Origin: Chloroflexota bacterium
GTDB taxonomy: Bacteria > Chloroflexota > Ktedonobacteria > Ktedonobacterales > JADMIN01
DNA length: 64,000 nt
NCBI GenBank assembly: GCA_021323855.1
Contig: JAJPKE010000039.1
Location: 62,001 to 126,000, forward strand
Reading direction: 5' to 3'
How positions within the stretch are numbered: the stretch's first letter is position 1; every line of letters starts with the position of its first letter. Under the pieces are notes generated by a model. It was not told the origin of the DNA. It searched no databases and worked only from the letters and a program-made list of their open reading frames with translations. The position numbers and the translations under genes were made by a program. Shown piece after piece: positions 18,012-26,178 of the stretch.

Positions 18012-20765
18012 ATGCCCGAATCATCCCTACTGGTCACAAAATGTATGGCGCCGCCGTCTCGTGCGCAGTTGCTTCCCCGTGCCTCGCTGATCGAGCAGTT
18101 GAACAAGAGTAGCATGCTTCCGCTGGTGTTGCTCTCCGCAGGTGCCGGTTTTGGGAAAACCACGCTTCTGGCTGCCTGGGCCAGCCAGCGGCTCCCTCAC
18201 TCCGTTGCCTGGCTCTCGCTAGATCGCCTCGATAATGAGCCACTCCGCTTTTGGAGCGAGGTTCTGGCTGCCATACGCACCCACTTCTCTAGGATTGGGG
18301 AAACGGCGTTGGCGCAACTGCAAGCGCCGCAGCCACCCCAACTGATCCCACTGCTGACGGCGTTTATCAACGACCTGGCTACCGCTGGTGAGGAGGTAAC
18401 GCTTATCCTGGATGATTACCACGTGATTGACGAACCAAGTATCCATGCTTCGCTCCAGTTCTTGCTCGAACATGTTCCCGCGTGCCTGCACCTGATTCTC
18501 ACCAGCCGGGTAGACCCGCCACTAGCGTTATCGCGGCTACGCGCACGGGGACAATTGGCCGAACTACGCGACGCGGATTTACGGGTCAGCGAGCAAGAGG
18601 GAGCCGTATTTCTCCGGCAGATCATGAAAGTACAGTTGAGTGAAGCGGATGAGCAACGTTTGGTAGAGCGCACTGAAGGCTGGCTGGCGGGCTTGCAACT
18701 GGCTGCGCTCTCTCTCGTCAGGCGTGATGACCCTGGCGCGTGGGTCTCGGCATTCAGTGGTAGCCAGCGTCTTATATTGGATTATCTGCAAGATGAGGTA
18801 CTGGGGCGCCAGTCGCAGGCTATCCAGCGATTTTTGTTGCGCGTTTGCATCCTCCCCCGCATGAACGCATCGCTCTGCCAGGCCGTGACCGGGAAATCGG
18901 AGTGCCAGCAGATGTTAGAGGCGCTGGAACAGCGCCATCTCTTCGTGGTCCCGCTGGATGAGGAACGGCAGTGGTACCGCCTGCATGACCTCTTTCGTGA
19001 AGCGTTGCTGGCCCGGTTGCGGTCAACTCAGCCGGCGCTGATGCCGTCGCTCTACGAGCAAGCCGCCCGGTGGTATGAACGCCACGGACTCCTGCCAGAC
19101 GCGATAGAAGCTGCTCTCAAGGCAGGAACCTTCACCTGCGCGGCAGAATGGATCGAGCGTTTCATTGACCAGCGTAGTTTTCGCAATCCCTACCATATGC
19201 TTTGCCGCTGGCTTGGGCAATTGCCGGAAGAGATCATGCGAGCCAGGCCAACCCTTAGCTTCTGGTATGCCCTATCCAATATGTTCACCTCACTGCGCAG
19301 AGCGCCCGATTCGTGGGTGCGTATCGAGTCTTGTCTCTTGACGGCGGAGCAGGGCTTTGAGGCCAGCGGGCAGCAGGAGCAACTTGGCGAAGCCTTTGAG
19401 TTGCACGCTGAACTGGCGTTCTTTCAAGACGATTTCGCCCGTATGCTGGCATTCGTCCGACAGGCGACCCCGCTGCTCTCTTCCCAAAGTCTCATGTATG
19501 CTACCAACCGGCTGGTCCGCGGTTGGGACCAGTTGTTCTCGGGCAATCTCATGGAGGCCCGGCGCTGTTTCCTGGATGGTCGCCAGCGCGCTCAAGCTCT
19601 CGGCTCGCTCACCGGCGCATTGGGGGCGTCGCTCTTGCTGGGAGAGGCATGTCTGGCTGGCGGAGAACTACGCCAGGCGGCACGCTATTTCCAGGAAGCG
19701 CTGGCTCCGGCAGATGCAGGCGCAGAGACGTTCCAGCAACAACTGATGACTGCGACAGGAGACCGGGAATCGTTCTTTGTGTCCTGGGCGTATCACAAGC
19801 TGGCTCAGCTATCCTATGAGTGGAACGACCTCGCTGCCGCGCAGCATGCGCTGGCGCAAGCCCGGGCGTTTGAGGAACATCCTGGAGAAACCATCCATGT
19901 GCTAACTTCCGGTGGATTGATTCGCGCCCGCCTCCTGTATTCACTTGGGGAAACGGCGGCAGCTTATCGTTTGCTGGAAACCTGGGAACGGCATACTCGG
20001 TTCCCTTTGGCAGTGTGCGCTATCCGTGCCTGCCGGGCCAGGCTTGACCTGATGAGGGGCGATCTGTCTGCGGTTGAGCATTGGCAACGCACGCGGGAAG
20101 CTTCATTTAACTCTCCCTTCCATGACGGGCATGCGCAAGACGAAGAATTGCCCTATGTGCAGCAGGAGGAAGATGCGTTGCTGCTCGTCCGTCTTGCCCT
20201 GGCGCGGGAGCAGGCGGAAGCGGCTCTTCAGCAACTTGCGTATTGGAAAACGCAGGCGGCGTCCCACGGGCGCACATATGCCCTCCTAGAAATGCTGCTG
20301 CTGGAAGCTCTGGCGCATCAGGTGAATCGCGCGCTGCCCCAGGCGAAGGAGAGCCTTCTTCAGGCGCTGAAGCTGGCTCAGCCGGAGCAGTACCGGCGCC
20401 TGTTTCTCGATGAGGGGCAGGCTATGGTCACTCTCTTGAACTATTCTCTCAAAGAGCTACCGGACCCGATTCAGGCATCATATGCGCACGATCTGCTGGC
20501 AGCATTTGGGCATGAACAGGTTAGCGCGCCTTGCGAATTTCCTGTCCAACCATCCGGTTCAGCAACGCTGCCGGAGCCACTGACTCCACAGGAGCAGCGG
20601 GTCTTGCGCTTGCTGGCTGGGGGCGCCTCCAATCGAGAGATTGCCACGCAACTTGTGATCTCGCTGGCGACCGCAAAGAAACACATGGCAAATATCCTGA
20701 GCAAACTGGGCGCCGCAAATCGCACGCAGGCGCTCGTGCGGGCGCGGGAATATGGCCTGCTGTAA
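18012..20765 (+). CDS. MalT/LuxR-type ATP-dependent transcriptional regulator
   Basis: 917 residues from the ATG at 18012 (SD GAGGAGAG); an earlier ATG at 17985 is possible. N-terminal STAND ATPase: Walker A SAGAGFGKTT (about 42-51), Walker B LILDDYHVID, and a TSRVDPP sensor. The middle is a long superhelix of TPR-like repeats. The C-terminal LuxR/GerE helix-turn-helix begins PLTPQEQRVLRLLAGGASN and includes ATAKKHMANILSKLGAANR. Family members such as MalT multimerise on ligand and ATP binding and activate transcription. The ligand is unknown. The adjacent downstream genes could be targets. Confidence 0.93.
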   Translation: MPESSLLVTKCMAPPSRAQLLPRASLIEQLNKSSMLPLVLLSAGAGFGKTTLLAAWASQRLPHSVAWLSLDRLDNEPLRFWSEVLAAIRTHFSRIGETALAQLQAPQPPQLIPLLTAFINDLATAGEEVTLILDDYHVIDEPSIHASLQFLLEHVPACLHLILTSRVDPPLALSRLRARGQLAELRDADLRVSEQEGAVFLRQIMKVQLSEADEQRLVERTEGWLAGLQLAALSLVRRDDPGAWVSAFSGSQRLILDYLQDEVLGRQSQAIQRFLLRVCILPRMNASLCQAVTGKSECQQMLEALEQRHLFVVPLDEERQWYRLHDLFREALLARLRSTQPALMPSLYEQAARWYERHGLLPDAIEAALKAGTFTCAAEWIERFIDQRSFRNPYHMLCRWLGQLPEEIMRARPTLSFWYALSNMFTSLRRAPDSWVRIESCLLTAEQGFEASGQQEQLGEAFELHAELAFFQDDFARMLAFVRQATPLLSSQSLMYATNRLVRGWDQLFSGNLMEARRCFLDGRQRAQALGSLTGALGASLLLGEACLAGGELRQAARYFQEALAPADAGAETFQQQLMTATGDRESFFVSWAYHKLAQLSYEWNDLAAAQHALAQARAFEEHPGETIHVLTSGGLIRARLLYSLGETAAAYRLLETWERHTRFPLAVCAIRACRARLDLMRGDLSAVEHWQRTREASFNSPFHDGHAQDEELPYVQQEEDALLLVRLALAREQAEAALQQLAYWKTQAASHGRTYALLEMLLLEALAHQVNRALPQAKESLLQALKLAQPEQYRRLFLDEGQAMVTLLNYSLKELPDPIQASYAHDLLAAFGHEQVSAPCEFPVQPSGSATLPEPLTPQEQRVLRLLAGGASNREIATQLVISLATAKKHMANILSKLGAANRTQALVRAREYGLL

Positions 20766-20849
20766 GATCTGCAGAGAGCACTAGAGCAGAAGATATAACT
20801 TCACCTGTTGATTGGGTATAGATACGCCTTTCGTCTACCGTTTTCGTTT

Positions 20850-20885
20850 ACTCTTCACGTGCTTCATGCGCTTCATGCGCTTCAT
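20850..20885. repeat. 9-bp tandem repeat in spacer
   Basis: GTGCTTCAT (20859-20867) then GCGCTTCAT twice (20868-20885), preceded by a degenerate copy (ACTCTTCAC). It lies between the MalT-like gene and the small gene at 20983. Confidence 0.8.
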
Positions 20886-20982
20886 CTGGCTGCGAAATAC
20901 ACCCTCAAAGTAGCCTTTCGACTACTGCGCTGGACATGACGAGACGCTATCCTCATCTCAGACGAGAGCGGCAGGAACTGGA

Positions 20983-21228
20983 ATGGAGAAGAATCGCATG
21001 AGATGCCGTATTCGCATCAATGGCCATCTGGACGCTTTCTGGCAGGACTGGTTCGGTGGCCTGACGATGACGCAAGAAGAAGAGGGCACCACTTTGTTTT
21101 CTGGATCCCTACAAGACCAGGCGGCGCTCCATGGCATCCTGACGAAGATGCACAGTCTGGGCCTGACATTACTCTCGCTTGAGACGAACGAGCAATTTCC
21201 TTCTGAGAAATCAGGGGAATATCGCTGA
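20983..21228 (+). CDS. small conserved hypothetical protein (81 residues)
   Basis: Short protein with the pattern IRINGHLDAFWQDWFGGLT, a glycine-threonine turn and LQDQAALHGILTKMHSLGL. I recognise similar small proteins from Chloroflexota and other soil bacteria, without known function. The ATG at 20998 has the better SD (GGAGAAG overlapping the first codons); 20983 is the first ATG. Only 17 bp separates it from the metallo-hydrolase downstream, so the two probably form an operon. Confidence 0.72.
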   Translation: MEKNRMRCRIRINGHLDAFWQDWFGGLTMTQEEEGTTLFSGSLQDQAALHGILTKMHSLGLTLLSLETNEQFPSEKSGEYR

Positions 21229-21245
21229 AAAGGGAAAGGTAGCAG

Positions 21246-21980
21246 ATGAAAGTTACTGCACATGGGAACAACCTGTTCCAGTTGAGCTACTATGGGTTTG
21301 TCAACTGTTATTTGGTGCGTGAAGACGACGGATTCACGTTGGTGGATGCTGCCGTAAAGGGATGTGGCAAAGCCATCGTCCAGGCGGCGCAGAAGCTCGA
21401 CCGGCCTATCGTCCGCCTGCTCCTGACGCATGCGCATGTGGACCACGTCGGCGCCCTCGATGAACTGCACGCGCTCTTGCCGCAGGCGGAGGTATTGATT
21501 ACCACCAGAGATGCGCGTTTCATGGCGGGCGACATGCGCCTGGACGCCAACGAGCCGGTTGATAAGCTGCGCGGCGGCTGGCCCACCCTCACCACGCGCC
21601 CTACGCGCACGCTGAGCGATGGCGACCGCGTTGGGTCGCTCGAAGTCGTCACTTCGCCGGGCCATACTCCCGGCCACGCCTCTTTCCTCGATACACGTGA
21701 TCGTGGCCTGATCGCTGGAGATGCCTTTCAGACGCTGGGTGGCGTGGCGGTGTCGGGTACCTGGGTTCCGCTTTTCCCGCTGCCGGCGATGTCTACCTGG
21801 CATAAGCCTACCTGCTTGGAGAGTGGGCGCAAACTGCGGGCGCTTGCGCCCACCTGGATGGCTGTGGGTCATGGTCGGGTCTTGCAGCAGCCATTGGCCG
21901 CAATGGACCGCGCCATCGCGGCGCTGGACCGTGAACTCGAACGAAAAGAGCAGAGCCAGGTCGTTCTGAAGAAGGCATAG
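21246..21980 (+). CDS. metallo-beta-lactamase-fold hydrolase
   Basis: 244 residues; the ATG follows SD AAAGG. Complete metal site: H62-x-H64-x-D66-H67 (THAHVDHVG), H139 in SPGHTPGH, D158 in AGDAF and a late VGHG. This matches the glyoxalase II / lactonase-like MBL class, with two zinc ions and a hydrolytic role. No signal peptide, so cytoplasmic. It probably shares a transcript with the 81-residue protein upstream. The substrate is not identifiable. Confidence 0.9.
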   Translation: MKVTAHGNNLFQLSYYGFVNCYLVREDDGFTLVDAAVKGCGKAIVQAAQKLDRPIVRLLLTHAHVDHVGALDELHALLPQAEVLITTRDARFMAGDMRLDANEPVDKLRGGWPTLTTRPTRTLSDGDRVGSLEVVTSPGHTPGHASFLDTRDRGLIAGDAFQTLGGVAVSGTWVPLFPLPAMSTWHKPTCLESGRKLRALAPTWMAVGHGRVLQQPLAAMDRAIAALDRELERKEQSQVVLKKA

Positions 21981-22002
21981 ATAGACATAGACAGGCATAG
22001 AG
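21973..22002. repeat. 10-bp tandem repeat at the 3' end of the metallo-hydrolase gene
   Basis: AGGCATAGAT, AGACATAGAC, AGGCATAGAG: three imperfect copies spanning the stop codon. Confidence 0.7.
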
Positions 22003-22060
22003 ATGCTCTGGTGATGGAGAAAGGATTCTCCGTTATTCATAGAGAAAGAACGGATATTGT

Positions 22061-22441
22061 ATGCTATTGGTGTTGGTCGGACTGCCGGCACAATTGCTGC
22101 TCGGAGTGTTTTTCACTCCTGAGGGCGTCATCAAGTGGACCCATATCGGACCCTCCACCGCACGGTTCCAGCATTTTCGCTATCCCATGTGGTTTCGCTA
22201 TCTGACAGGCGTGGTCGAAGTGCTGATCGGGCTGAGCCTGCTGGTCGGATTGTGGATTGGGTGGCTGGCGGCTCTAGCGGCCCTGCTTCTGGTGGTGGAG
22301 ATGCTGGTTGCCATCGCTTCGCATCTGCTGCGCGGCCATGATCCTTTTGTGCCGGATGCCGTGCCTGCCGTAGCGATGCTTTTGCTGACGCTGCCGGTGC
22401 TGGCGCTTCACTGGGGCAATCTGCTGGCGCTTGTCAGATAG
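22061..22441 (+). CDS. DoxX-family membrane protein
   Basis: 126 residues with four predicted transmembrane helices. The first carries a G/P-rich turn (LVLVGLPAQLLLGVFF) and the second pair is RYLTGVVEVLIGLSLLVGLW and the following segment, as in DoxX-like proteins. The SD is weak. Function of most DoxX proteins is unclear; some act in redox or sulfur stress. It is followed closely by the P-loop gene and may be co-transcribed. Confidence 0.75.
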   Translation: MLLVLVGLPAQLLLGVFFTPEGVIKWTHIGPSTARFQHFRYPMWFRYLTGVVEVLIGLSLLVGLWIGWLAALAALLLVVEMLVAIASHLLRGHDPFVPDAVPAVAMLLLTLPVLALHWGNLLALVR

Positions 22442-22481
22442 ATGCGAACAAGGACACATCACTGCGAGAGGTGGTTGGACA

Positions 22482-23021
22482 TTGCTGCAAACAACACCTA
22501 TCGCGCCAACTATCATCGTGGTGACGGGCATCCAGGCTGCCGGCAAGTCTACCGTCGCGCGGCTGCTGGCGCAGCGATTCCCACGCGGGGCGCATGTCGA
22601 GGCGGATGTGCTGCATCACATGATCGTGTCGGGTGGCGCATGGATACGCGAACCCGGCGAGCCGGAGGGTGAGGTTGCGCGCCAACTTCGGCTGCGCCTC
22701 AAAAACATGTGCCTGCTCGGTCGCTCATTCTATGCGGCAGGCTTCACCGCCGTCCTCGACGATATTATTCTGGGCGACCGCTGGCGACACTTGCAAGAGG
22801 AATTGCGTGGTGTGCCGTTCTCGCTGGTGGTGCTGGCGCCACGCGCGGAGGTGGTCGCCAGCCAGCGCGATGCCAGCCACGCCAAACAGCCGCTTGGCGC
22901 AGATTGGGCGACCTATCTGGACCGTGCCCTGCGCGAGACGATGGCGGGCATCGGTTTGTGGGTGGACAATTCCGCGCAGACGCCAGATGAAACGGTGAAT
23001 GAGATCATCGCGCGGCTCTGA
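22482..23021 (+). CDS. P-loop kinase / phosphotransferase-like protein
   Basis: 179 residues from the TTG at 22482, which has SD AGAGGTGG at good spacing; an earlier TTG at 22431 overlaps the DoxX gene. Walker A is GIQAAGKST, followed by a VEADVLHHMIVSGG segment and FTAVLDDIILGDRW, as in small-molecule kinases of the chloramphenicol-phosphotransferase-like/zeta-toxin-like P-loop group. A late LGLWVDNS-like strand completes the core. The substrate is unknown. No antitoxin-like gene is adjacent, so a toxin role is not supported. Confidence 0.72.
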   Translation: MLQTTPIAPTIIVVTGIQAAGKSTVARLLAQRFPRGAHVEADVLHHMIVSGGAWIREPGEPEGEVARQLRLRLKNMCLLGRSFYAAGFTAVLDDIILGDRWRHLQEELRGVPFSLVVLAPRAEVVASQRDASHAKQPLGADWATYLDRALRETMAGIGLWVDNSAQTPDETVNEIIARL

Positions 23022-23046
23022 CGCTGGTTGTCATGCCGCCGGTTCG

Positions 23047-23250
23047 TTACGAACGCTTTGGCGCATATCGCAAGCCGACCACGCCACTTTTGAAGGTTTT
23101 CGTTCCTACCAGTTTCAGAGGAAATTGGCGCGTGACGCCAGCGAACAACGGTTTGCCTTGCCCCAGTACAACCGGATTGATATTGATGCGATACTCGTCA
23201 ATCAGGTCGAGCTGCATAAACGTCTGTGCCAGTATCGTGGTGCCGTATAC
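23047..23250 (-). pseudogene. 3' remnant of a dihydrofolate-reductase family gene (RibD-like)
   Basis: About 67 codons on the minus strand ending at a TAA (23047-23049) encode ILAQTFMQLDLIDEYRI, NPVVLGQGKPLF and TKTFKSGVVGLRY. These are the C-terminal motifs of dihydrofolate-reductase-family proteins. The 5' two-thirds are absent: upstream of about 23250 the DNA is the TPR gene. The remnant overlaps the end of that gene in a different frame. It is most likely the scar of a deletion or recombination. Confidence 0.75.
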
Positions 23251-25762
23251 CGTGCAGCGCCTCGTCATACTTCGCCCTGGTTGCTGTCGTTGTGGGATGC
23301 GCTGCTCCAAGCGCCTGCTCCCGTATCGCCAGCGCCCGCTGGTATAATGACGCTGCCTGCGGATAGTCGCCTTGCGCGGCATAGAGCGCGGCCAATCCAC
23401 TGAGTGCGTGGGCCACGTCTGGATGCGTGGGGCCAAGCGCCCGTTCCCAGATGCGCAGCGCACGCCGGTACAGGGGTTCGGCCTGCGTCTCATCGCCCTG
23501 CAAGCGATAGAGGTCCGCCAATCCGTTGAGCGCGTGCGCCAGTTCAGGATGCTCCGGCCCCATAGCTTGCTCCCAGAGCGCAAGCGCCTGCCGATAAAGC
23601 GTTTCGGCTTGCGCATAATCCCCGCGCAAGCGATACGCATCAGCCAGGCCGCAGAGTGGCTGTGCCAGCTCAGCATGCTCCGGACCAGCCGCCTGCTCGC
23701 GGAGGCGTAGGGCGCGCTCGAATAATTCTTGCGCTACGGCATAGTCGCCCTGCGCAAGCGCGAGGTGAGCTAACCCCATCAGTGGGTGCGCGATCTTCGG
23801 GTGGTCCATCTCACCTGGCGTAGATGCTTGTTCCCAGATACGCACGGCCCGGTGGTAGAGCGCCTCCGCCTGGGCATAGTCACCGCGCAGGCGAGAGAGG
23901 TCAGCCAGATTGTTGAGCGAGGGCGCTATTCCTGGGTGGTCCAGTCCTAGCGCCTCTTCGCGGATATGCAGCGCCTGCTGATAGAGCGTTTCCGCCTGGG
24001 CATAGTCGCCCTGCGCGGCGGCGAGCGCGGCCAGAGCGTTGAGCGCATGGGCTGCTCTGGGGCGTTCGGCATCGGGAGCTTGTTCCCAGATATGTAGGGC
24101 GCACTGCAAGAGTGGCTCCGCCTGCGCAAAGAGCGCGCGCATGTGCAGGTAGAGCGCCGTGCGATAGAGCAGCGACGCCGCCTCTGCAAATGTGAACGCA
24201 TAGTCTGTAATCAGCGCGCTACAGGCCTGCGCCTGAGCAAGATAGCGCAGGCAGAGCGCCGAGGTTGCCATCTCAACCCGCGCCGGAAACGCCAGTTGTG
24301 TGGCGCGCACGGCGCGCTCCGCCCAGCGGCGCTGTTGCTGCGGCGACATCTCATCTCTGAGGACGGCCTGAACCAGACGATGGATACGCAGCATTCCAGT
24401 GTCTGGATGGCGCTGGAGCAGCGAGAACTTGCGCACTTCCTCGATGGTTTCGTTGAGCTTGAGGATATCGCTGGCCGCCCGCTGCAGCACTGGGCTGAGC
24501 GCCGCGCTCCCTGCGCTGAACAGATCTTCGGGAATCGTATCCGGTTCGAGGAAGGCGCAGAGCCGCAAGAGTTCAGCGGCGGCGGGGCAGCGCCGCTCCA
24601 CCTTTGCAAAGGAGAGCGACCAGGTGGTTGCGACGGAATCTGGATGTTCGGCTGGCAGATGACTGCGGCGCTGAAGTAATTCGCGGCGACGGCTCCGGTA
24701 GAGGTCCAGATAGGCCGCGAGCGCGCAACCCACTTCATCGAGGAATGCGCCCGCCTGATCGAGCGCCAGCGGCAGGAATCCCAACTCGATGACGATGGCT
24801 TCGGCATCGGCCTGTTGCTCTGGTGTAGCTTGTTCCAGGGCAGCGCCGCTGGTCAGCAGGTTGGCGCGCCGCAGTAGAAAGAGCGTTCCTTCCACCATCC
24901 CCATCTCCTCCACATCGAGGCGTTTCGCCAGCGTTCCTAGCGCCTGCGCCCTGCTGGTGAGCAGCAGGTGTCCGGTGCGTTCCAGCGGCGCCACCTCCTG
25001 CGCCAGTGCCACGTCATCCGCGTTGTCCAGAATCAGCAGCCAGCCCTCATGTGTGGCGAACCACCGCCGGACGGCCTGCACCGCCTGGTTTTGCTGGTTT
25101 TGCTGGTGTAGCTGATGTTGGTCGCGTCTCTCCTGTTCGGGCAAACCCAGAAGATCGGCAATTGCCTCCATATCCGCCAGCAGGCTTTCTCGCGTGGCCG
25201 CATTGATCCAGAAGACGTAGCGATACTCCTGGCGATAGCGATAAGCGTATTCAAGGGCGATCTGTGTCTTGCCGATGCCGCCGAGTCCGCTGATGGCCCA
25301 GGATTGGGCGAGGGCGACTGGCTGTTCCCGCCAGAGTTGCTCGTGCAACTGCTGTAAGAGGTCTTCGCGGCCCGTAAAGAAAGGGTTGCGTGGATAGGGT
25401 ACATTCCAGATTTCCGGCTGCCCAGGAGAGCGTGGAGATGGTGAAGGAGATAATGCAGATGGCGAAGATGGTAACGACTGGCGCAGGCCGGTGGCGAGGG
25501 CGATGAATGCCGCGCGCTCCTCCGGCGAAAGATGCAGCGCCTCGATCAGCAGCGCCAGCGTTTCCGGGCGCGGGAGATGTGGTACGCCGCGCTCGATGTG
25601 GCTGACGCTATCGGCGCTGATGCCCGCGCGCTCGGCCAGTTCCGCCTGCGTCAGCCCCAGCGCCCGGCGATGGCGGCGCAGCGCGCGGCCCAATGCGCTC
25701 AGCCCTAGATGGTGTTCCAGCGGATATTCTTCGGTGTTTTCTTCATGTGTCATATGTGTCAC
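23198..25762 (-). CDS. XRE-HTH / NB-ARC / TPR regulator with chimeric C-terminus
   Basis: 854 residues from the GTG at 25760-25762 (or the ATG at 25753). XRE helix-turn-helix at about 20-80 (LTQAELAERAGISADSVSHIERG); NB-ARC ATPase with Walker A SGLGGIGKT (about 157-165) and Walker B LLILDNADD (about 232). The C-terminus has six kinesin-light-chain-like TPRs of 42 residues (pattern RGDYAQAETLYRQAL...GPEHPELAHALNGLA), i.e. 126-bp DNA repeats. The last ~17 residues after HPTTTATRAKYDEAL are read out of frame from the dihydrofolate-reductase remnant. Predicted STAND switch; target unknown. Confidence 0.9.
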   Translation of the reverse strand: MTHMTHEENTEEYPLEHHLGLSALGRALRRHRRALGLTQAELAERAGISADSVSHIERGVPHLPRPETLALLIEALHLSPEERAAFIALATGLRQSLPSSPSALSPSPSPRSPGQPEIWNVPYPRNPFFTGREDLLQQLHEQLWREQPVALAQSWAISGLGGIGKTQIALEYAYRYRQEYRYVFWINAATRESLLADMEAIADLLGLPEQERRDQHQLHQQNQQNQAVQAVRRWFATHEGWLLILDNADDVALAQEVAPLERTGHLLLTSRAQALGTLAKRLDVEEMGMVEGTLFLLRRANLLTSGAALEQATPEQQADAEAIVIELGFLPLALDQAGAFLDEVGCALAAYLDLYRSRRRELLQRRSHLPAEHPDSVATTWSLSFAKVERRCPAAAELLRLCAFLEPDTIPEDLFSAGSAALSPVLQRAASDILKLNETIEEVRKFSLLQRHPDTGMLRIHRLVQAVLRDEMSPQQQRRWAERAVRATQLAFPARVEMATSALCLRYLAQAQACSALITDYAFTFAEAASLLYRTALYLHMRALFAQAEPLLQCALHIWEQAPDAERPRAAHALNALAALAAAQGDYAQAETLYQQALHIREEALGLDHPGIAPSLNNLADLSRLRGDYAQAEALYHRAVRIWEQASTPGEMDHPKIAHPLMGLAHLALAQGDYAVAQELFERALRLREQAAGPEHAELAQPLCGLADAYRLRGDYAQAETLYRQALALWEQAMGPEHPELAHALNGLADLYRLQGDETQAEPLYRRALRIWERALGPTHPDVAHALSGLAALYAAQGDYPQAASLYQRALAIREQALGAAHPTTTATRAKYDEALHGIRHHDTGTDVYAARPD
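25085..25120. repeat. 9-bp tandem repeat inside the NB-ARC gene
   Basis: CTGGTTTTG twice, then CTGGTGTAG and CTGATGTTG. It encodes a Gln/His/Asn-rich stretch on the minus strand and is frame-neutral. Confidence 0.75.
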
Positions 25763-26178
25763 GAGAAACGCCTATCCTCCTCTCCATCCATCCTACACTG
25801 GCTCACATGCACTGGCGCTGTGCTAAAAGTCTCTCAAGTAGAGCACGCATGTCGTTCGGCTGGCGCTGTCATCTTCGCATGTCCTTTCCTGTGTTTCAAG
25901 TTAGAAGATTGCCGGCGATTTTCCGGATTTTCCGGGTCATGTTCCGGATTTTCCGTGGACTGGTCATCGGCAATCAGGTACAGTTGAAGAGTGGTCTACC
26001 CAGGGAAGATTACGGCGCGAAAGCATGCCATGCGTCATGGTCGCTCGTCACAACCATTCACTAGCCATTCATCAGGATTGTGGATGGCGCGGTAGGCTTT
26101 CTGCCGAAGACCTCTTTCAATCAGGCTGGCGTTTCTCTACCTTTGTAGTGAACGAGTTGCGGTAGATAGGAGTGATGT
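25763..26178. other. divergent spacer with GGATTTTCC repeats, no gene seen
   Basis: Between the NB-ARC gene (minus) and a secreted-protein gene (plus). Three copies of (C/G)GATTTTCC occur at 25916-25954, two abutting and one after 12 bp. No convincing ORF; the 123-codon frame at 25693-26064 looks non-coding. Confidence 0.6.

Noticed and set aside
22482..23021. Zeta-type toxin
   Set aside because: The P-loop fits, but no antitoxin gene is adjacent, so only a kinase-like call is made.
25693..26064. 123-codon ORF in the divergent spacer upstream of the secreted protein
   Set aside because: No SD or domain; covers the GGATTTTCC repeats and part of the NB-ARC gene start.
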